64,000 nt of DNA from Pseudodesulfovibrio sp. zrk46 (GTDB lineage: Bacteria > Desulfobacterota > Desulfovibrionia > Desulfovibrionales > Desulfovibrionaceae). The translations under genes were made by a program, and so were the position numbers. The stretch is taken from positions 124,001 through 188,000 of the forward strand of contig NZ_CP051216.1 of the NCBI RefSeq assembly GCF_012516435.1, read 5' to 3'. The notes under the pieces were generated by a model. The model did no database searches. It worked only from the letters and a program-made list of their open reading frames with translations, and was not told where the DNA came from. Numbering within the stretch: the first letter of the stretch is position 1; each line of letters begins with the position of its first letter. Shown piece after piece: positions 16,331 through 25,007 of this stretch.

Positions 16331-17409
16331 CCGTTTTTACGAAACCACCATTTGAGTTTGAGTCGTTCCCAATAGGTAAAGGGAGGCTTGATAGCATTTT
16401 CCGGACGAGAATCAAACAGCAAGTCCAAGACATGGTGTGCGTCCATTGACTTTCCAAGTGACCCCACGCATCCGGCACAGGATGTAACCACGGCCCGTTT
16501 ACCCACAAGAGCTTCCTGCTCTTTGGTCCACATATCAGCCAACTCCGGTCGCACAAAGGAGACCATGCCGCCTTCGCCACAACATGTGGTGAGTCTGCGT
16601 TCCTTACGCCCCGCCTTAAACGATACTCCGCAACGCTTGCTCAGGATTCGAACCGCATCCTGCACGCCCCCTTCGTGCCGAATAACGCATGGATCATGCA
16701 CGACCGCATCCATTTCAACTCGAGTATCGGCTTCGACACCAACTTCTGCGAGCAGTTCATAAGCGGTCACTACGTCAATGTCCTTACCGTACTGGGAGAA
16801 AATATTGTGACAATTGGGGCAGGTGGTCACCACCCGTTTCACCCCGGCACGAGAGAGCTTTCCATGCAGCCGCCCAAAGCGCTCCTTGAAGACAGCCTCA
16901 CGACCCAGATCATGAGACGGCTTGGCACAGCATCCCAATGCGATACCGAGATCTGGTAGATGATCTCTCAGGGCAAGGAACAACTGACGAGTGGTGTCCG
17001 GCCGGGTTCCCGGCACTGTGCAGCCTGGAAACAGCACGGTGTCGCCACCTTCGGGAAGTCGAAGCATGGAAAACAGAGAACTGGCACCCAATGCTTCGTA
17101 AGTCAGAATGGGAGCATAGAGCTTCAAATCCACTTTGCCAGCCCGGACCATTGCCCGGCGCATCTCCCGGAACATCTCCACAGGACGCAAACCTTCGGGA
17201 CAAAGGGCCCCGCACAACCCGCACAGGCTGCACGCAAAAGGATCTGGCCACTCTTCGGGCGGCAATTTAGCCACCTTGACCGCTATCTCATACGGAGTGC
17301 CGAACTCTTTCAGAAACCGGCAGGACTTCCAGCAGACACCACAATCAGTACATTTTGAGAGAATTGCTTGGGTGCGGCCACCTGCATCGATTCGGTCTAT
17401 GGATTCCAT
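16327..17409 (-). CDS. Fe-S oxidoreductase with ferredoxin domain and two CCG domains (GlpC/HdrD-like)
   Basis: A 360-aa protein. The N-terminal ferredoxin domain has CTDCGVCWKSC (20-30) and CSLCGLCGALC (about 60-70). Then come two cysteine-rich CCG domains with GCTVPG, GCCAKPSHD, CPNCHN, and HDPCVIRH, TCCGEGG, SCAGCVG. Domain order matches HdrD, GlpC and LutA/LldE-type subunits, which pass electrons from flavoenzymes to quinones or heterodisulfides. No flavoprotein partner lies next to it, so the donor is unknown. No clear ribosome-binding site precedes the ATG. Tail-to-tail overlap of 4 bp with the glycosyltransferase-like gene. Confidence 0.85.
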   Translation of the reverse strand: MESIDRIDAGGRTQAILSKCTDCGVCWKSCRFLKEFGTPYEIAVKVAKLPPEEWPDPFACSLCGLCGALCPEGLRPVEMFREMRRAMVRAGKVDLKLYAPILTYEALGASSLFSMLRLPEGGDTVLFPGCTVPGTRPDTTRQLFLALRDHLPDLGIALGCCAKPSHDLGREAVFKERFGRLHGKLSRAGVKRVVTTCPNCHNIFSQYGKDIDVVTAYELLAEVGVEADTRVEMDAVVHDPCVIRHEGGVQDAVRILSKRCGVSFKAGRKERRLTTCCGEGGMVSFVRPELADMWTKEQEALVGKRAVVTSCAGCVGSLGKSMDAHHVLDLLFDSRPENAIKPPFTYWERLKLKWWFRKNG

Positions 17410-17613
17410 AGAGGCGAACCTATGCTTTGCTCAAATGAAAAGCAACATCCTACTTAAATCCACATTCTGTAGAGGCTAATGATTGTACATCTACAAAAAA
17501 TAGACCTTTTAAAAACAGTATGAATTGAATGCCGCCGATCTATCCACCACTAAACCATCATTACTATTTGATATTTAATGAAAAAATCAATTTATCCACG
17601 ATTTATTCAATCA

Positions 17614-17628
17614 TGGCACAAGTCTTGC
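17614..17628 (+). promoter_or_regulatory. Sigma-54 promoter (-24/-12) for the tad-like genes
   Basis: TGGCAC (17614-17619), 5-bp spacer, TTGC (17625-17628): a full match to TGGCAC-N5-TTGC. The rest of the 258-bp gap (17410-17667) is AT-rich and could hold enhancer sites, but I see no clear repeat. It lies 40 bp before the first TadE-like start. Confidence 0.8.
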
Positions 17629-17667
17629 GATTACTAAGACAAACATAACCATCACGGAGAAACCGAC

Positions 17668-18069
17668 ATGACCAGCAACAGACGAAATAACAAGACGCGA
17701 CGCGGCATAGCAGCCGTTGAAGTCGGTTTGTTGTTGCCCGTGTTCATGATGCTCCTGATGGGGATTATGGATTTTGGCCGCATGTACTGGACGCAGAGCG
17801 TAGTACGTGGCGCGGCCTATGAAGGTGTTCGTGTTGCCATCCTGTCCGAAACGACCAACGCACAAGTTGAATCCACGGTCCTGGAAGAGCTTAACATTGG
17901 TGGAATCACTGACACCGCATCCGTTTCCGTAGGAGCCAGAGAGCCCTCAACCCCCGTAGATGTCACCGTATCCGTACCCTTTACTTTCATCGCAGTGGAC
18001 AACCTCATCCCGACCCTTTCCGGGGTCAGCACCATTTCGGCGACTGCCGTCATGACGCACGAGAGGTAA
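17668..18069 (+). CDS. TadE-like pseudopilin
   Basis: A 133-aa protein with a short basic N terminus (RNNKTRRG) before IAAVEVGLLLPVFMMLLMGIMDFGRMYW, the TadE N-terminal membrane helix with the conserved Glu five residues into it. The remainder is a small soluble domain. TadE proteins are pseudopilins processed by the TadV prepilin peptidase and needed for Flp/Tad pilus assembly. GGAGA at 17656-17660 precedes the ATG. First of three co-directional genes (3-bp and 2-bp gaps) behind the sigma-54 promoter. Confidence 0.85.
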   Translation: MTSNRRNNKTRRGIAAVEVGLLLPVFMMLLMGIMDFGRMYWTQSVVRGAAYEGVRVAILSETTNAQVESTVLEELNIGGITDTASVSVGAREPSTPVDVTVSVPFTFIAVDNLIPTLSGVSTISATAVMTHER

Positions 18070-18072
18070 ACC

Positions 18073-18462
18073 ATGCGACGCGACACCGAAGGAAGACAAG
18101 GCGCCACCATCGCCGAATTCGCATTCACCCTCGCCCTGCTCATGGCCCCTCTGTTTGCAGGAGTATGGGATGTATCCAAGTTCATCGACATCAATCAGGT
18201 ATTGACGCGCGCCGCCCGTGACGGTGTGGTCGCTGCATCACGCGGCGAGGACCCCACCGCCATGATCAAGGATTACGTAGCAGCGGCAGGCCTGTTCCCC
18301 GAAGACCTCATCATCTCCATAGTCCAAGGGCCTGAACAGCCGGGTTTAGGGGAAGAGGTAAGTGTCCAGCTCGCCTATGATTTCTCCGGCTACACCATCT
18401 TTCCCTGGGAAGACTTCCTGCCTAACGGCCTGACCACTTCGGCCTACGCCAAGATGGAGTAG
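18073..18462 (+). CDS. TadE/TadF-like pilus assembly protein
   Basis: A 129-aa protein with the same layout as its neighbour: basic start, then GATIAEFAFTLALLMAPLFAGVWDVSKFID, a membrane helix with the pseudopilin Glu, then a small periplasmic domain. Probably the second minor pseudopilin of the set. It begins 3 bp after the previous stop, so translation is coupled. Confidence 0.8.
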   Translation: MRRDTEGRQGATIAEFAFTLALLMAPLFAGVWDVSKFIDINQVLTRAARDGVVAASRGEDPTAMIKDYVAAAGLFPEDLIISIVQGPEQPGLGEEVSVQLAYDFSGYTIFPWEDFLPNGLTTSAYAKME

Positions 18463-18464
18463 AT

Positions 18465-19640
18465 ATGATATCCCGATTAAGTAATTTCCGACGCGACCAG
18501 CGAGGCATCGCCAGTGTCCTCGTCGGTCTGACAATGATGGTCCTCATGGGATTTGCAGCCCTTGCCGTCGACCTCGGACAGGCCCATCTCAAGCGCGGCG
18601 CCTTGCAAACCGCGGCAGACGCCGGCGCCCTTGCCGGTGCCAACTCCCTGCTGGCCGAAGGCAATGACTATGACCAGCTCAGAGTCATCGTAAAGAACTA
18701 CGCCAAGCGCAACCTCGTTGACGAAGACATGTCGGATCTCGCCATTACCGACGATGATATTCTGTTCCTCAAGGACGGCGTCCCTGTTTCGGAAGACGCC
18801 AATCAGGTGGAAGTCAGCATCAACCGCCTCCAGTCACGCGGAAACCCGCTTGAATTGTACTTCGGTAAGATTCTCGGCGTACCGAACATGGACCTCAGAG
18901 CAGTATCGCGCGCCGGTATCGTCGGCATCTGCTCCAGCAAGTGTGTGAAGCCCTTTGTGGTCCCCACCAAGTTCAACTGGAATGACCAGGCTGCCCCCGG
19001 CACCAAGTATTATGAGAATGGAGAGATGGACGTCGAGAGTCCACAAGAAGTGGATTCCGTGGATATCATCGGCTACGGCCAGGATGACATAGGCACACAA
19101 ATCATCATCAAGCCCGGCGATCCCAGCCTTGCCATCACCCCCGGCCAGTACAACCTCGTTGACCTGCCTCCTGCCAACAAGGGCTCTCCTATCACGGGTG
19201 CCGACGCCGTTCGCGAAAACATCGCAGGCTGCACTGGCTCCAATAGCCTTTACCCGGTCGGCCCGGGAGACGAATTGCTCCTCGAACCCGGCAACTCGGC
19301 CGGACCGGTCAAGCAGGGCACCGGCGACCTCATAGGCGAAGATCCATACGCCTATTGGGACTCCTCCACCAAGTCCATTGAAGGCAGTATTTTCCCAGAC
19401 CCGCTGGACAGCCCCCGCGTTGCGCTCATGGCCTTCTATGATCCCAAGCAGCCTCCGCAGTCCGGCAGAAATTCCATCATCGTGTACGAACTCGGTGCCT
19501 TCTTTATCGAGAGCGTTGATTCCGTCGGTAACGTCACGGCCCGGTTCATGAACACCGTAGCCGTTGACCCGGAATCCACCGATGACTCCGACTGCATGCT
19601 CCGTATGAGCAGGATCATGCTCGATTCCAGTCGTCAGTAA
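18465..19640 (+). CDS. TadG-like protein (Flp pilus assembly, N-terminal TadG domain)
   Basis: A 391-aa protein. Residues about 10-55 match the TadG N-terminal domain: RDQRGIASVLVGLTMMV, then a helix ending FAALAVDLGQAHLKRGALQTAADAGALAGA. The remaining 330 residues are a periplasmic region without a von Willebrand A motif that I can see; it contains CSSKCVKPF (about 164) and two further cysteines. It closes the TadE-TadF-TadG trio and is followed by a terminator. The other tad genes (secretin, ATPase, TadB/C, Flp pilin) are absent from this window. Confidence 0.82.
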   Translation: MISRLSNFRRDQRGIASVLVGLTMMVLMGFAALAVDLGQAHLKRGALQTAADAGALAGANSLLAEGNDYDQLRVIVKNYAKRNLVDEDMSDLAITDDDILFLKDGVPVSEDANQVEVSINRLQSRGNPLELYFGKILGVPNMDLRAVSRAGIVGICSSKCVKPFVVPTKFNWNDQAAPGTKYYENGEMDVESPQEVDSVDIIGYGQDDIGTQIIIKPGDPSLAITPGQYNLVDLPPANKGSPITGADAVRENIAGCTGSNSLYPVGPGDELLLEPGNSAGPVKQGTGDLIGEDPYAYWDSSTKSIEGSIFPDPLDSPRVALMAFYDPKQPPQSGRNSIIVYELGAFFIESVDSVGNVTARFMNTVAVDPESTDDSDCMLRMSRIMLDSSRQ

Positions 19641-19659
19641 CAATCACTTCCCCCCACGT

Positions 19660-19696
19660 AAGAGGCCCCGTTTTCCATAAGGAGACGGGGCCTCTT
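19660..19696 (+). terminator. Terminator-like hairpin after the tad-like genes
   Basis: Perfect 12-bp stem AAGAGGCCCCGT (19660-19671) / ACGGGGCCTCTT (19685-19696), followed by ATTATAT in place of a pure T run. It probably ends the tad-like transcript. The 120 bp between it and the next gene are AT-rich; I see no certain promoter there. Confidence 0.75.
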
Positions 19697-19816
19697 ATTA
19701 TATCTGCAATCCAACTTGACCTAAGTTTGTGATAAACCGGGGTCATATGCACAATTGTTTGCATTAATGTATAAATATGACATAAGATCGATAAGTAAAA
19801 GACAATAGGAGCTCGC

Positions 19817-20590
19817 ATGCAAACGCCCCTTCGGCTGATCATTCTCGTCCTGTTCACTGCCGTAATAGCCCTGCCGTGGAAACCGGCACAGGCCCAGGAT
19901 CCGCTGCGCATTGCCACCGAGGGAGCATACCCGCCATTCAATGAAGTGGACAAGGACGGCAAGCTCGTCGGATTCGACGTTGACATAGCAATGGCCCTGT
20001 GTGAGGCCATGGGCACCACCTGCACCCTTGAGTCGGTTGCCTGGGATAACCTGTTGCCGGAACTGAATGCCGGGAAATTCGATGTCATCGTGGCCAGCAT
20101 GGCCAAGACCCCTGAAAGAGAAGAACACGCCATCTTCACAGACTATTACTACCGCTCTCGCTCCATGTTCGTCGGCACACCATCCACACTGTTCTTCCAG
20201 ACCCGCGAAGGTGTCAAAGGCATGAAGCTGGCCGCCCAGGAAGGAACGGTTCAGGAGCAATATCTTCGTGATAATTTTGAAGGGTCTGCCTCCATTGTCA
20301 CTGCTCCGGACATGAAGGACTGCTTTGACATGCTCCACAAAGGCGAGGTGGATGCGGTCCTCTCTGACAGCCTGACCATTTTCGATTTCCTTCAATCCGA
20401 CAAAGGGAAGCGATTCGATTTCATCGGCAATCCTTTGCCCGCAGATGATCCGTCCAGTGAGGCGTGCATTGCAGTGGCAAAGAGCAAGCCGCAACTGGCG
20501 GCACAGATCAACAGCGCCCTCAGGGAGATTCGTTTCAACGGCACCTATGACCGGATCAATCTGAAGTATTTCCCCTTCTCCATTTACTAG
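19817..20590 (+). CDS. Periplasmic amino-acid-binding protein (SBP_bac_3)
   Basis: A 257-aa protein with signal peptide (cleavage after AQA, about residue 26) and a full family 3 solute-binding domain: LRIATEGAYPPFNEVDKDG, LVGFDVDIAMALCEAMG, the NAGKFDVIVASM hinge and the late TYDRINLKYF. Ligands of the family are mostly polar amino acids; Arg/His/Gln/Glu cannot be told apart here. No ABC permease or ATPase gene is nearby. Instead a membrane hybrid kinase starts 18 bp downstream, so it may be a detached sensor subunit. First gene of a co-directional run of five. Confidence 0.9.
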   Translation: MQTPLRLIILVLFTAVIALPWKPAQAQDPLRIATEGAYPPFNEVDKDGKLVGFDVDIAMALCEAMGTTCTLESVAWDNLLPELNAGKFDVIVASMAKTPEREEHAIFTDYYYRSRSMFVGTPSTLFFQTREGVKGMKLAAQEGTVQEQYLRDNFEGSASIVTAPDMKDCFDMLHKGEVDAVLSDSLTIFDFLQSDKGKRFDFIGNPLPADDPSSEACIAVAKSKPQLAAQINSALREIRFNGTYDRINLKYFPFSIY

Positions 20591-20608
20591 GAAAGGACCG
20601 CGCTCATC

Positions 20609-22912
20609 ATGACCACAAATCGCGAATACGGGAAGAATCGACGGAGCAAACCTCGTTTGATTCCGACTATCGGCCTGTATAGCGTCATCGCACTTATCTT
20701 CCTGTTCATCATCGGATTGGTGATGAGCCGATCGCTGGCAGAAATCGGCTCCATGGCTGAAGAGTCACGCGACGTGCTTCTGCCGTCCATTCTCGACCGC
20801 CAGCGCACGGCCATCAACCTGGAGCGCATGGGGCGCTTCGCAGAGATCGTCTACCGGACCGAGACCCCCAGAGTACGCCGCCAGTACAAGCTGGCAGCAC
20901 GCATCCTCTCCCAGGACTCCATCTTTGAAAAGGACATGACCATCAACAGACAGGTAGTGGACGCCTACCACGATGTTGAGACCATGGCCCGTATTCTGGA
21001 CAATCAGGACGAAATCATCGCCCGTTGCAATACTATCCTCTTGGGATTCATGCCCGGCTCAGACAACTCGGCAGAGCTACTGAAAATGCCCAACGGCAAG
21101 GAGATGATCTCCCTGCTCTTCCTCTCTGACAAAGCCACGAACCTCACCACACTGGAGGAATTCAAGGTCCGCTTTGTCCAACTGACCAAAGAGTCCAAGA
21201 CGACAACGACACGGAAGAACCAAGCCCTGGACGATGCGTACACTCTTTTCTCCCTGCTTCAAGAGAGGTTGACCACCAAACATACCACTCAAAAGCTCTG
21301 GACCCGCATCAACAATTCTCTTGAAGGACTTTCTGCAAACCTGTCGGTCAACGCAGCCTCCACAGCGGACACGATTTTCACGTCCATTGTTGATGAAGCC
21401 AACACTTCCATGCGCCACAGCATTCTCGCGGCCGCAAGCCTCTTTGGCGCCCTGCTGGTCATGCTCTTCTTCACCCAGCGTGACATTGTGACGCCAATCA
21501 TGAATTACGTTCATGGCCTGGACCGCATCGCCCAAGGCGACCGGGACCTCGACCTGACCGAGGCACGCCTCAAGGAGATGGACAACATCCGCACCGCCGT
21601 GGAACGTTCTGCCACCCTCATGACGCAACTGGCATCCCGCACTCAGGAGATGCAAGAGGTCAACAGGGCGCTGGAAATCGAAGTAGCACAAAGAAAGAAA
21701 GCGCAGAGTGAGCTGGCCGATGAGAAAGAACGTGCTGAGTCCGCAGACCGGGCCAAGTCCGAATTCCTGGCCGGTATGAGCCACGAAATCCGCACTCCCA
21801 TGAACACCATGCTCGGCATGGGCGACCTCATTCTGGATACCAACCCAACACCGATACAGCGCAAGTACATCGAGATATTCCAGTCGTCCGGTGAAATGCT
21901 CATGGCTATCATCAACGACGTCCTCGATCTCTCAAAGATCGAAGCTGGCGAAGTAAAGCTGGAGCACGTCCAGTTCAACCTCGAGGAATTTCTGATCAGA
22001 ATGCGCAAGATCGTAGGCGACCGGGCCGAACAGAAGGGGTTGGACTTCTTCATCGACGTAGGCCCGGGCGTACCTACCCAGATCAAAGGCGACCCAACCC
22101 GTTTGCGCCAGGTGCTGGTCAACCTCATCGACAACGGAGTCAAATTTACCGAGAAAGGCGAAGTACGGCTTACCATCCAACCCACTTCCCCGGATTCACC
22201 GGACAGAATCACCTTTGCCGTCATCGACACCGGCATCGGCATCGCTCCTCAAGCGCAGCAACAGATTTTCCATCGTTTCACTCAGGCGGACAGCTCCACC
22301 ACACGCAAATACGGCGGAACCGGTCTTGGACTGGCCATCTCCCGCCGCCTGGTGGAACTGATGGGTGGCGACATTCACCTTGAAAGCACACTTGGGCAGG
22401 GCTCAGCCTTCTATTTCACCCTCAAGTTCGATCTGGTGGAGGCTCCCGTGGAACAGGCTGTCGCAACCGCCAACTCAAAAGAAGATCACGCAACCTATCT
22501 CTCCCGAGTGCCCACCAATATTCTGGTGGCCGAAGATTCAGAGAGCAACCAGGCTCTTATCGAACTCTACTTCAAGAAGACCGCCTGCCGCCTCGACTTC
22601 GCCTCAGACGGCAGCGAGGCTGTTGAATACTACAAGCGGTCACCCTATGACCTCGTGCTCATGGACATCCAGATGCCGGTCATCGACGGCTACGAAGCCA
22701 CACGCATAATCCGCGACTATGAAAAGGAGCAGGGAAAAACACCGGTCCCCATCGTAGCGGTAACGGCCAACGCATTCAAAGAAGACCGCGACAAATGCAT
22801 TGAAGCGGGATGCACCGGGTATCTCCCCAAACCTGTAAGCAAGGCGGGGCTGCTGGAGTGTGTGGCCACCCATGTGAGTGTTCCGGGCATGGAGGGGAGG
22901 CGCGATGATTAG
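20609..22912 (+). CDS. Membrane hybrid histidine kinase (TorS-like sensor region)
   Basis: A 767-aa kinase. A membrane helix (about 16-38) is followed by a periplasmic helical region (about 40-265) resembling TorS-type sensor bundles, a second helix (about 270-288), and a HAMP linker with [16 protein letters not shown]. Next are a coiled coil, HisKA with SHEIRTPMN (His392), HATPase_c (about 495-610) and a receiver with Asp686. TorS reads its ligand through a periplasmic binding protein (TorT). The binding-protein gene 18 bp upstream suggests the same arrangement here; this is inference. No HPt domain. Confidence 0.92.
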   Translation: MTTNREYGKNRRSKPRLIPTIGLYSVIALIFLFIIGLVMSRSLAEIGSMAEESRDVLLPSILDRQRTAINLERMGRFAEIVYRTETPRVRRQYKLAARILSQDSIFEKDMTINRQVVDAYHDVETMARILDNQDEIIARCNTILLGFMPGSDNSAELLKMPNGKEMISLLFLSDKATNLTTLEEFKVRFVQLTKESKTTTTRKNQALDDAYTLFSLLQERLTTKHTTQKLWTRINNSLEGLSANLSVNAASTADTIFTSIVDEANTSMRHSILAAASLFGALLVMLFFTQRDIVTPIMNYVHGLDRIAQGDRDLDLTEARLKEMDNIRTAVERSATLMTQLASRTQEMQEVNRALEIEVAQRKKAQSELADEKERAESADRAKSEFLAGMSHEIRTPMNTMLGMGDLILDTNPTPIQRKYIEIFQSSGEMLMAIINDVLDLSKIEAGEVKLEHVQFNLEEFLIRMRKIVGDRAEQKGLDFFIDVGPGVPTQIKGDPTRLRQVLVNLIDNGVKFTEKGEVRLTIQPTSPDSPDRITFAVIDTGIGIAPQAQQQIFHRFTQADSSTTRKYGGTGLGLAISRRLVELMGGDIHLESTLGQGSAFYFTLKFDLVEAPVEQAVATANSKEDHATYLSRVPTNILVAEDSESNQALIELYFKKTACRLDFASDGSEAVEYYKRSPYDLVLMDIQMPVIDGYEATRIIRDYEKEQGKTPVPIVAVTANAFKEDRDKCIEAGCTGYLPKPVSKAGLLECVATHVSVPGMEGRRDD

Positions 22913-24980
22913 CGCAAACGACGTCCAACAGATGATGCGCTTCCACACTCGGGACGCCGTCTTTGTGTTCCCATTTCCTACACCGGAGACGTTGGAGTCC
23001 ATTACCGTATTGAATGCCAATGATGCGGCTTGCCGCATGCTGAAATACACAAGGGAAGAGTTACTCGGCAGGCCCCTGCGCGACTTCAGTCCCAATCTTT
23101 CATACGATCAGGAAACCGCAGACTCTTTCCAGAACGATGGTTTTGTTCGTTTGGAGCGAATCTTCAAAGCGAGCGATGGTGCCGCCATCCCTGTCGAAGT
23201 GGACGTTCTCAGCCAGAACATCGATGGCGATAACTACTGCGTGGCCGTGACGCGAGACATCACCACCCGCAAACTCCGCGAAGCAGAGCAACGCCTCAGA
23301 GAGATGCGGTTCAAGACGCTGTATCATCTTTCACAGATGATGGACGAAAACGAAGGCGCCATCCTCCAATACGTTTTGGACAGCGGATTGGAGATGACCG
23401 GTAGCAGCATTGGGTACATCTATCTCATGGACAAACGGGAGAAGGACCTGACGCTTCAGGTCTGGTCCAAAGAAGGGATGAGGCAATCCAGTTCCCTTGA
23501 ATGTCCGGCAGCGCTCAACATTGAGACCAACACCTTCTGGTCCGAAGCCGCCAAGATGCGACGCCCGATCATTACCAATGATTTTTCTACCCACCCGTGC
23601 AGTGCGAACCTGCCGGAGGGACATCTATCCATTGACCGCCACATGAATATTCCTGTGGTGGAAGACAACCGCGTGGTGCTCGTAGCCGGTCTGGCCAACA
23701 AGGAAATGGAGTACACGGATCAGGATGCGGCCCAACTCGCCATGGTCATGGATGGTGCATGGCGCATCATCCAGCGCAGGAGGATGGAGAACAACCTGCG
23801 CGAGGCAAAGCGGGCGGCAGAAGAAGCCAATCAGGCCAAGAACCACTTCCTGGCCAACATGAGCCACGAATTGCGCACGCCGCTCAACGGCATCATGGGC
23901 ATGACCCAGATTCTCATGGGCACAGACCTCACGCCGGATCAGAAGGAATACCTTTCCCTCTCGCTGGATGCCACCCGGCATCTCGCCAAGGTTGTCACGG
24001 ACCTGCTCTCCCTCTCCATAGTCGAAGCGGGCAAGTTGGAACTGGCCGCGCAGTGTTTTGACCTGCACCGCTCCGTACAGGAGTTGGTAACACCACTGGA
24101 ACTTCAGGCTCACGAGAAATCCCTGTACCTCACCCTGGCCATCGCACCGGAAGTTCCCAAGATCGTATGCGGAGACGAGGCCAAGTTACGCCAGATCCTC
24201 ACCAACCTCATTTTCAACGCCATCAAATTCACGGTCTCGGGCGGCATTTCACTGAGCATCGCGCCGACAGGCATTCCGTCAACCGAAGAGAACCACACCC
24301 TTGTACGATTCTCGGTTAAAGACACCGGCATCGGTATTCCCAAAGAGTTGCAGGAGGCCATATTCGAGAGCTTCACACTGGTGGAAGATTACATGACCAA
24401 GCAGTACGGCGGCACCGGCCTGGGCCTGTCCATCTCGCAGGAACTCGCCTCGCTCATGGGCGGACGGGTTTCGGTTGAGAGTGAACCCGGCCAAGGCAGC
24501 ACCTTCTCTCTGGTCATACCGCTGGAAGTGGAACAGGCAGAAGAGAGCCCGCTTTTCTCAAATATTCAAGCCGATGCATCCATCAGCGAGGTGCGCGGAC
24601 TCAAGATTCTCCTTGCCGAGGACGAGCAGGTGAACTCCATCATGGCGTCGCGCCTGCTCAAGAAGGCGGGGCATCACGTCACCCTCGTGGGTAACGGCCA
24701 GCAGGCCATTGAGCAACTCAGCGCCACTCCCTTCGATCTGGTGCTCATGGATGTGCAGATGCCAGTGGTCAACGGCATTCAGGCCACGAGAATCATACGC
24801 AGCGGGGGAGTGGAAAACGTCCCCAAAGACCTGCCCATCATTGGCCTGACAGCCTATGCACACACCTCGGAGAAGAAGGAATTCGAGGAAGCAGGCATGG
24901 AGCGTATCGTTACCAAGCCCTATGAAGCAGACGATTTGCTGAAGGCCATTGCAGCAACCATGGGGAATCGAGTACACTAA
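22905..24980 (+). CDS. Cytoplasmic PAS-GAF hybrid histidine kinase
   Basis: A 691-aa soluble kinase with no membrane segment. In order: PAS (about 15-130), GAF (about 145-285; GYIYLMDKREKDL), HisKA with SHELRTPLNG (His321), HATPase_c with N, G1 and G2 boxes (about 425-545), and a receiver with Asp616. The ATG at 22905 has GGAGGGGAGG (22891-22900) upstream and overlaps the previous gene by 8 bp. It therefore probably works with the membrane kinase, either in a relay or as a separate input. No HPt or output domain is encoded in this run. Confidence 0.93.
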   Translation: MISANDVQQMMRFHTRDAVFVFPFPTPETLESITVLNANDAACRMLKYTREELLGRPLRDFSPNLSYDQETADSFQNDGFVRLERIFKASDGAAIPVEVDVLSQNIDGDNYCVAVTRDITTRKLREAEQRLREMRFKTLYHLSQMMDENEGAILQYVLDSGLEMTGSSIGYIYLMDKREKDLTLQVWSKEGMRQSSSLECPAALNIETNTFWSEAAKMRRPIITNDFSTHPCSANLPEGHLSIDRHMNIPVVEDNRVVLVAGLANKEMEYTDQDAAQLAMVMDGAWRIIQRRRMENNLREAKRAAEEANQAKNHFLANMSHELRTPLNGIMGMTQILMGTDLTPDQKEYLSLSLDATRHLAKVVTDLLSLSIVEAGKLELAAQCFDLHRSVQELVTPLELQAHEKSLYLTLAIAPEVPKIVCGDEAKLRQILTNLIFNAIKFTVSGGISLSIAPTGIPSTEENHTLVRFSVKDTGIGIPKELQEAIFESFTLVEDYMTKQYGGTGLGLSISQELASLMGGRVSVESEPGQGSTFSLVIPLEVEQAEESPLFSNIQADASISEVRGLKILLAEDEQVNSIMASRLLKKAGHHVTLVGNGQQAIEQLSATPFDLVLMDVQMPVVNGIQATRIIRSGGVENVPKDLPIIGLTAYAHTSEKKEFEEAGMERIVTKPYEADDLLKAIAATMGNRVH

Positions 24981-25007
24981 GGGCAGACTGGTCGGGGAGC
25001 ATGAAGT

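Noticed and set aside
24981-25007. A terminator or promoter between the hybrid kinase and cyclase genes
   Set aside because: The 27-bp gap contains only a ribosome-binding site (GGGGAGC), so the genes are read as one transcript.
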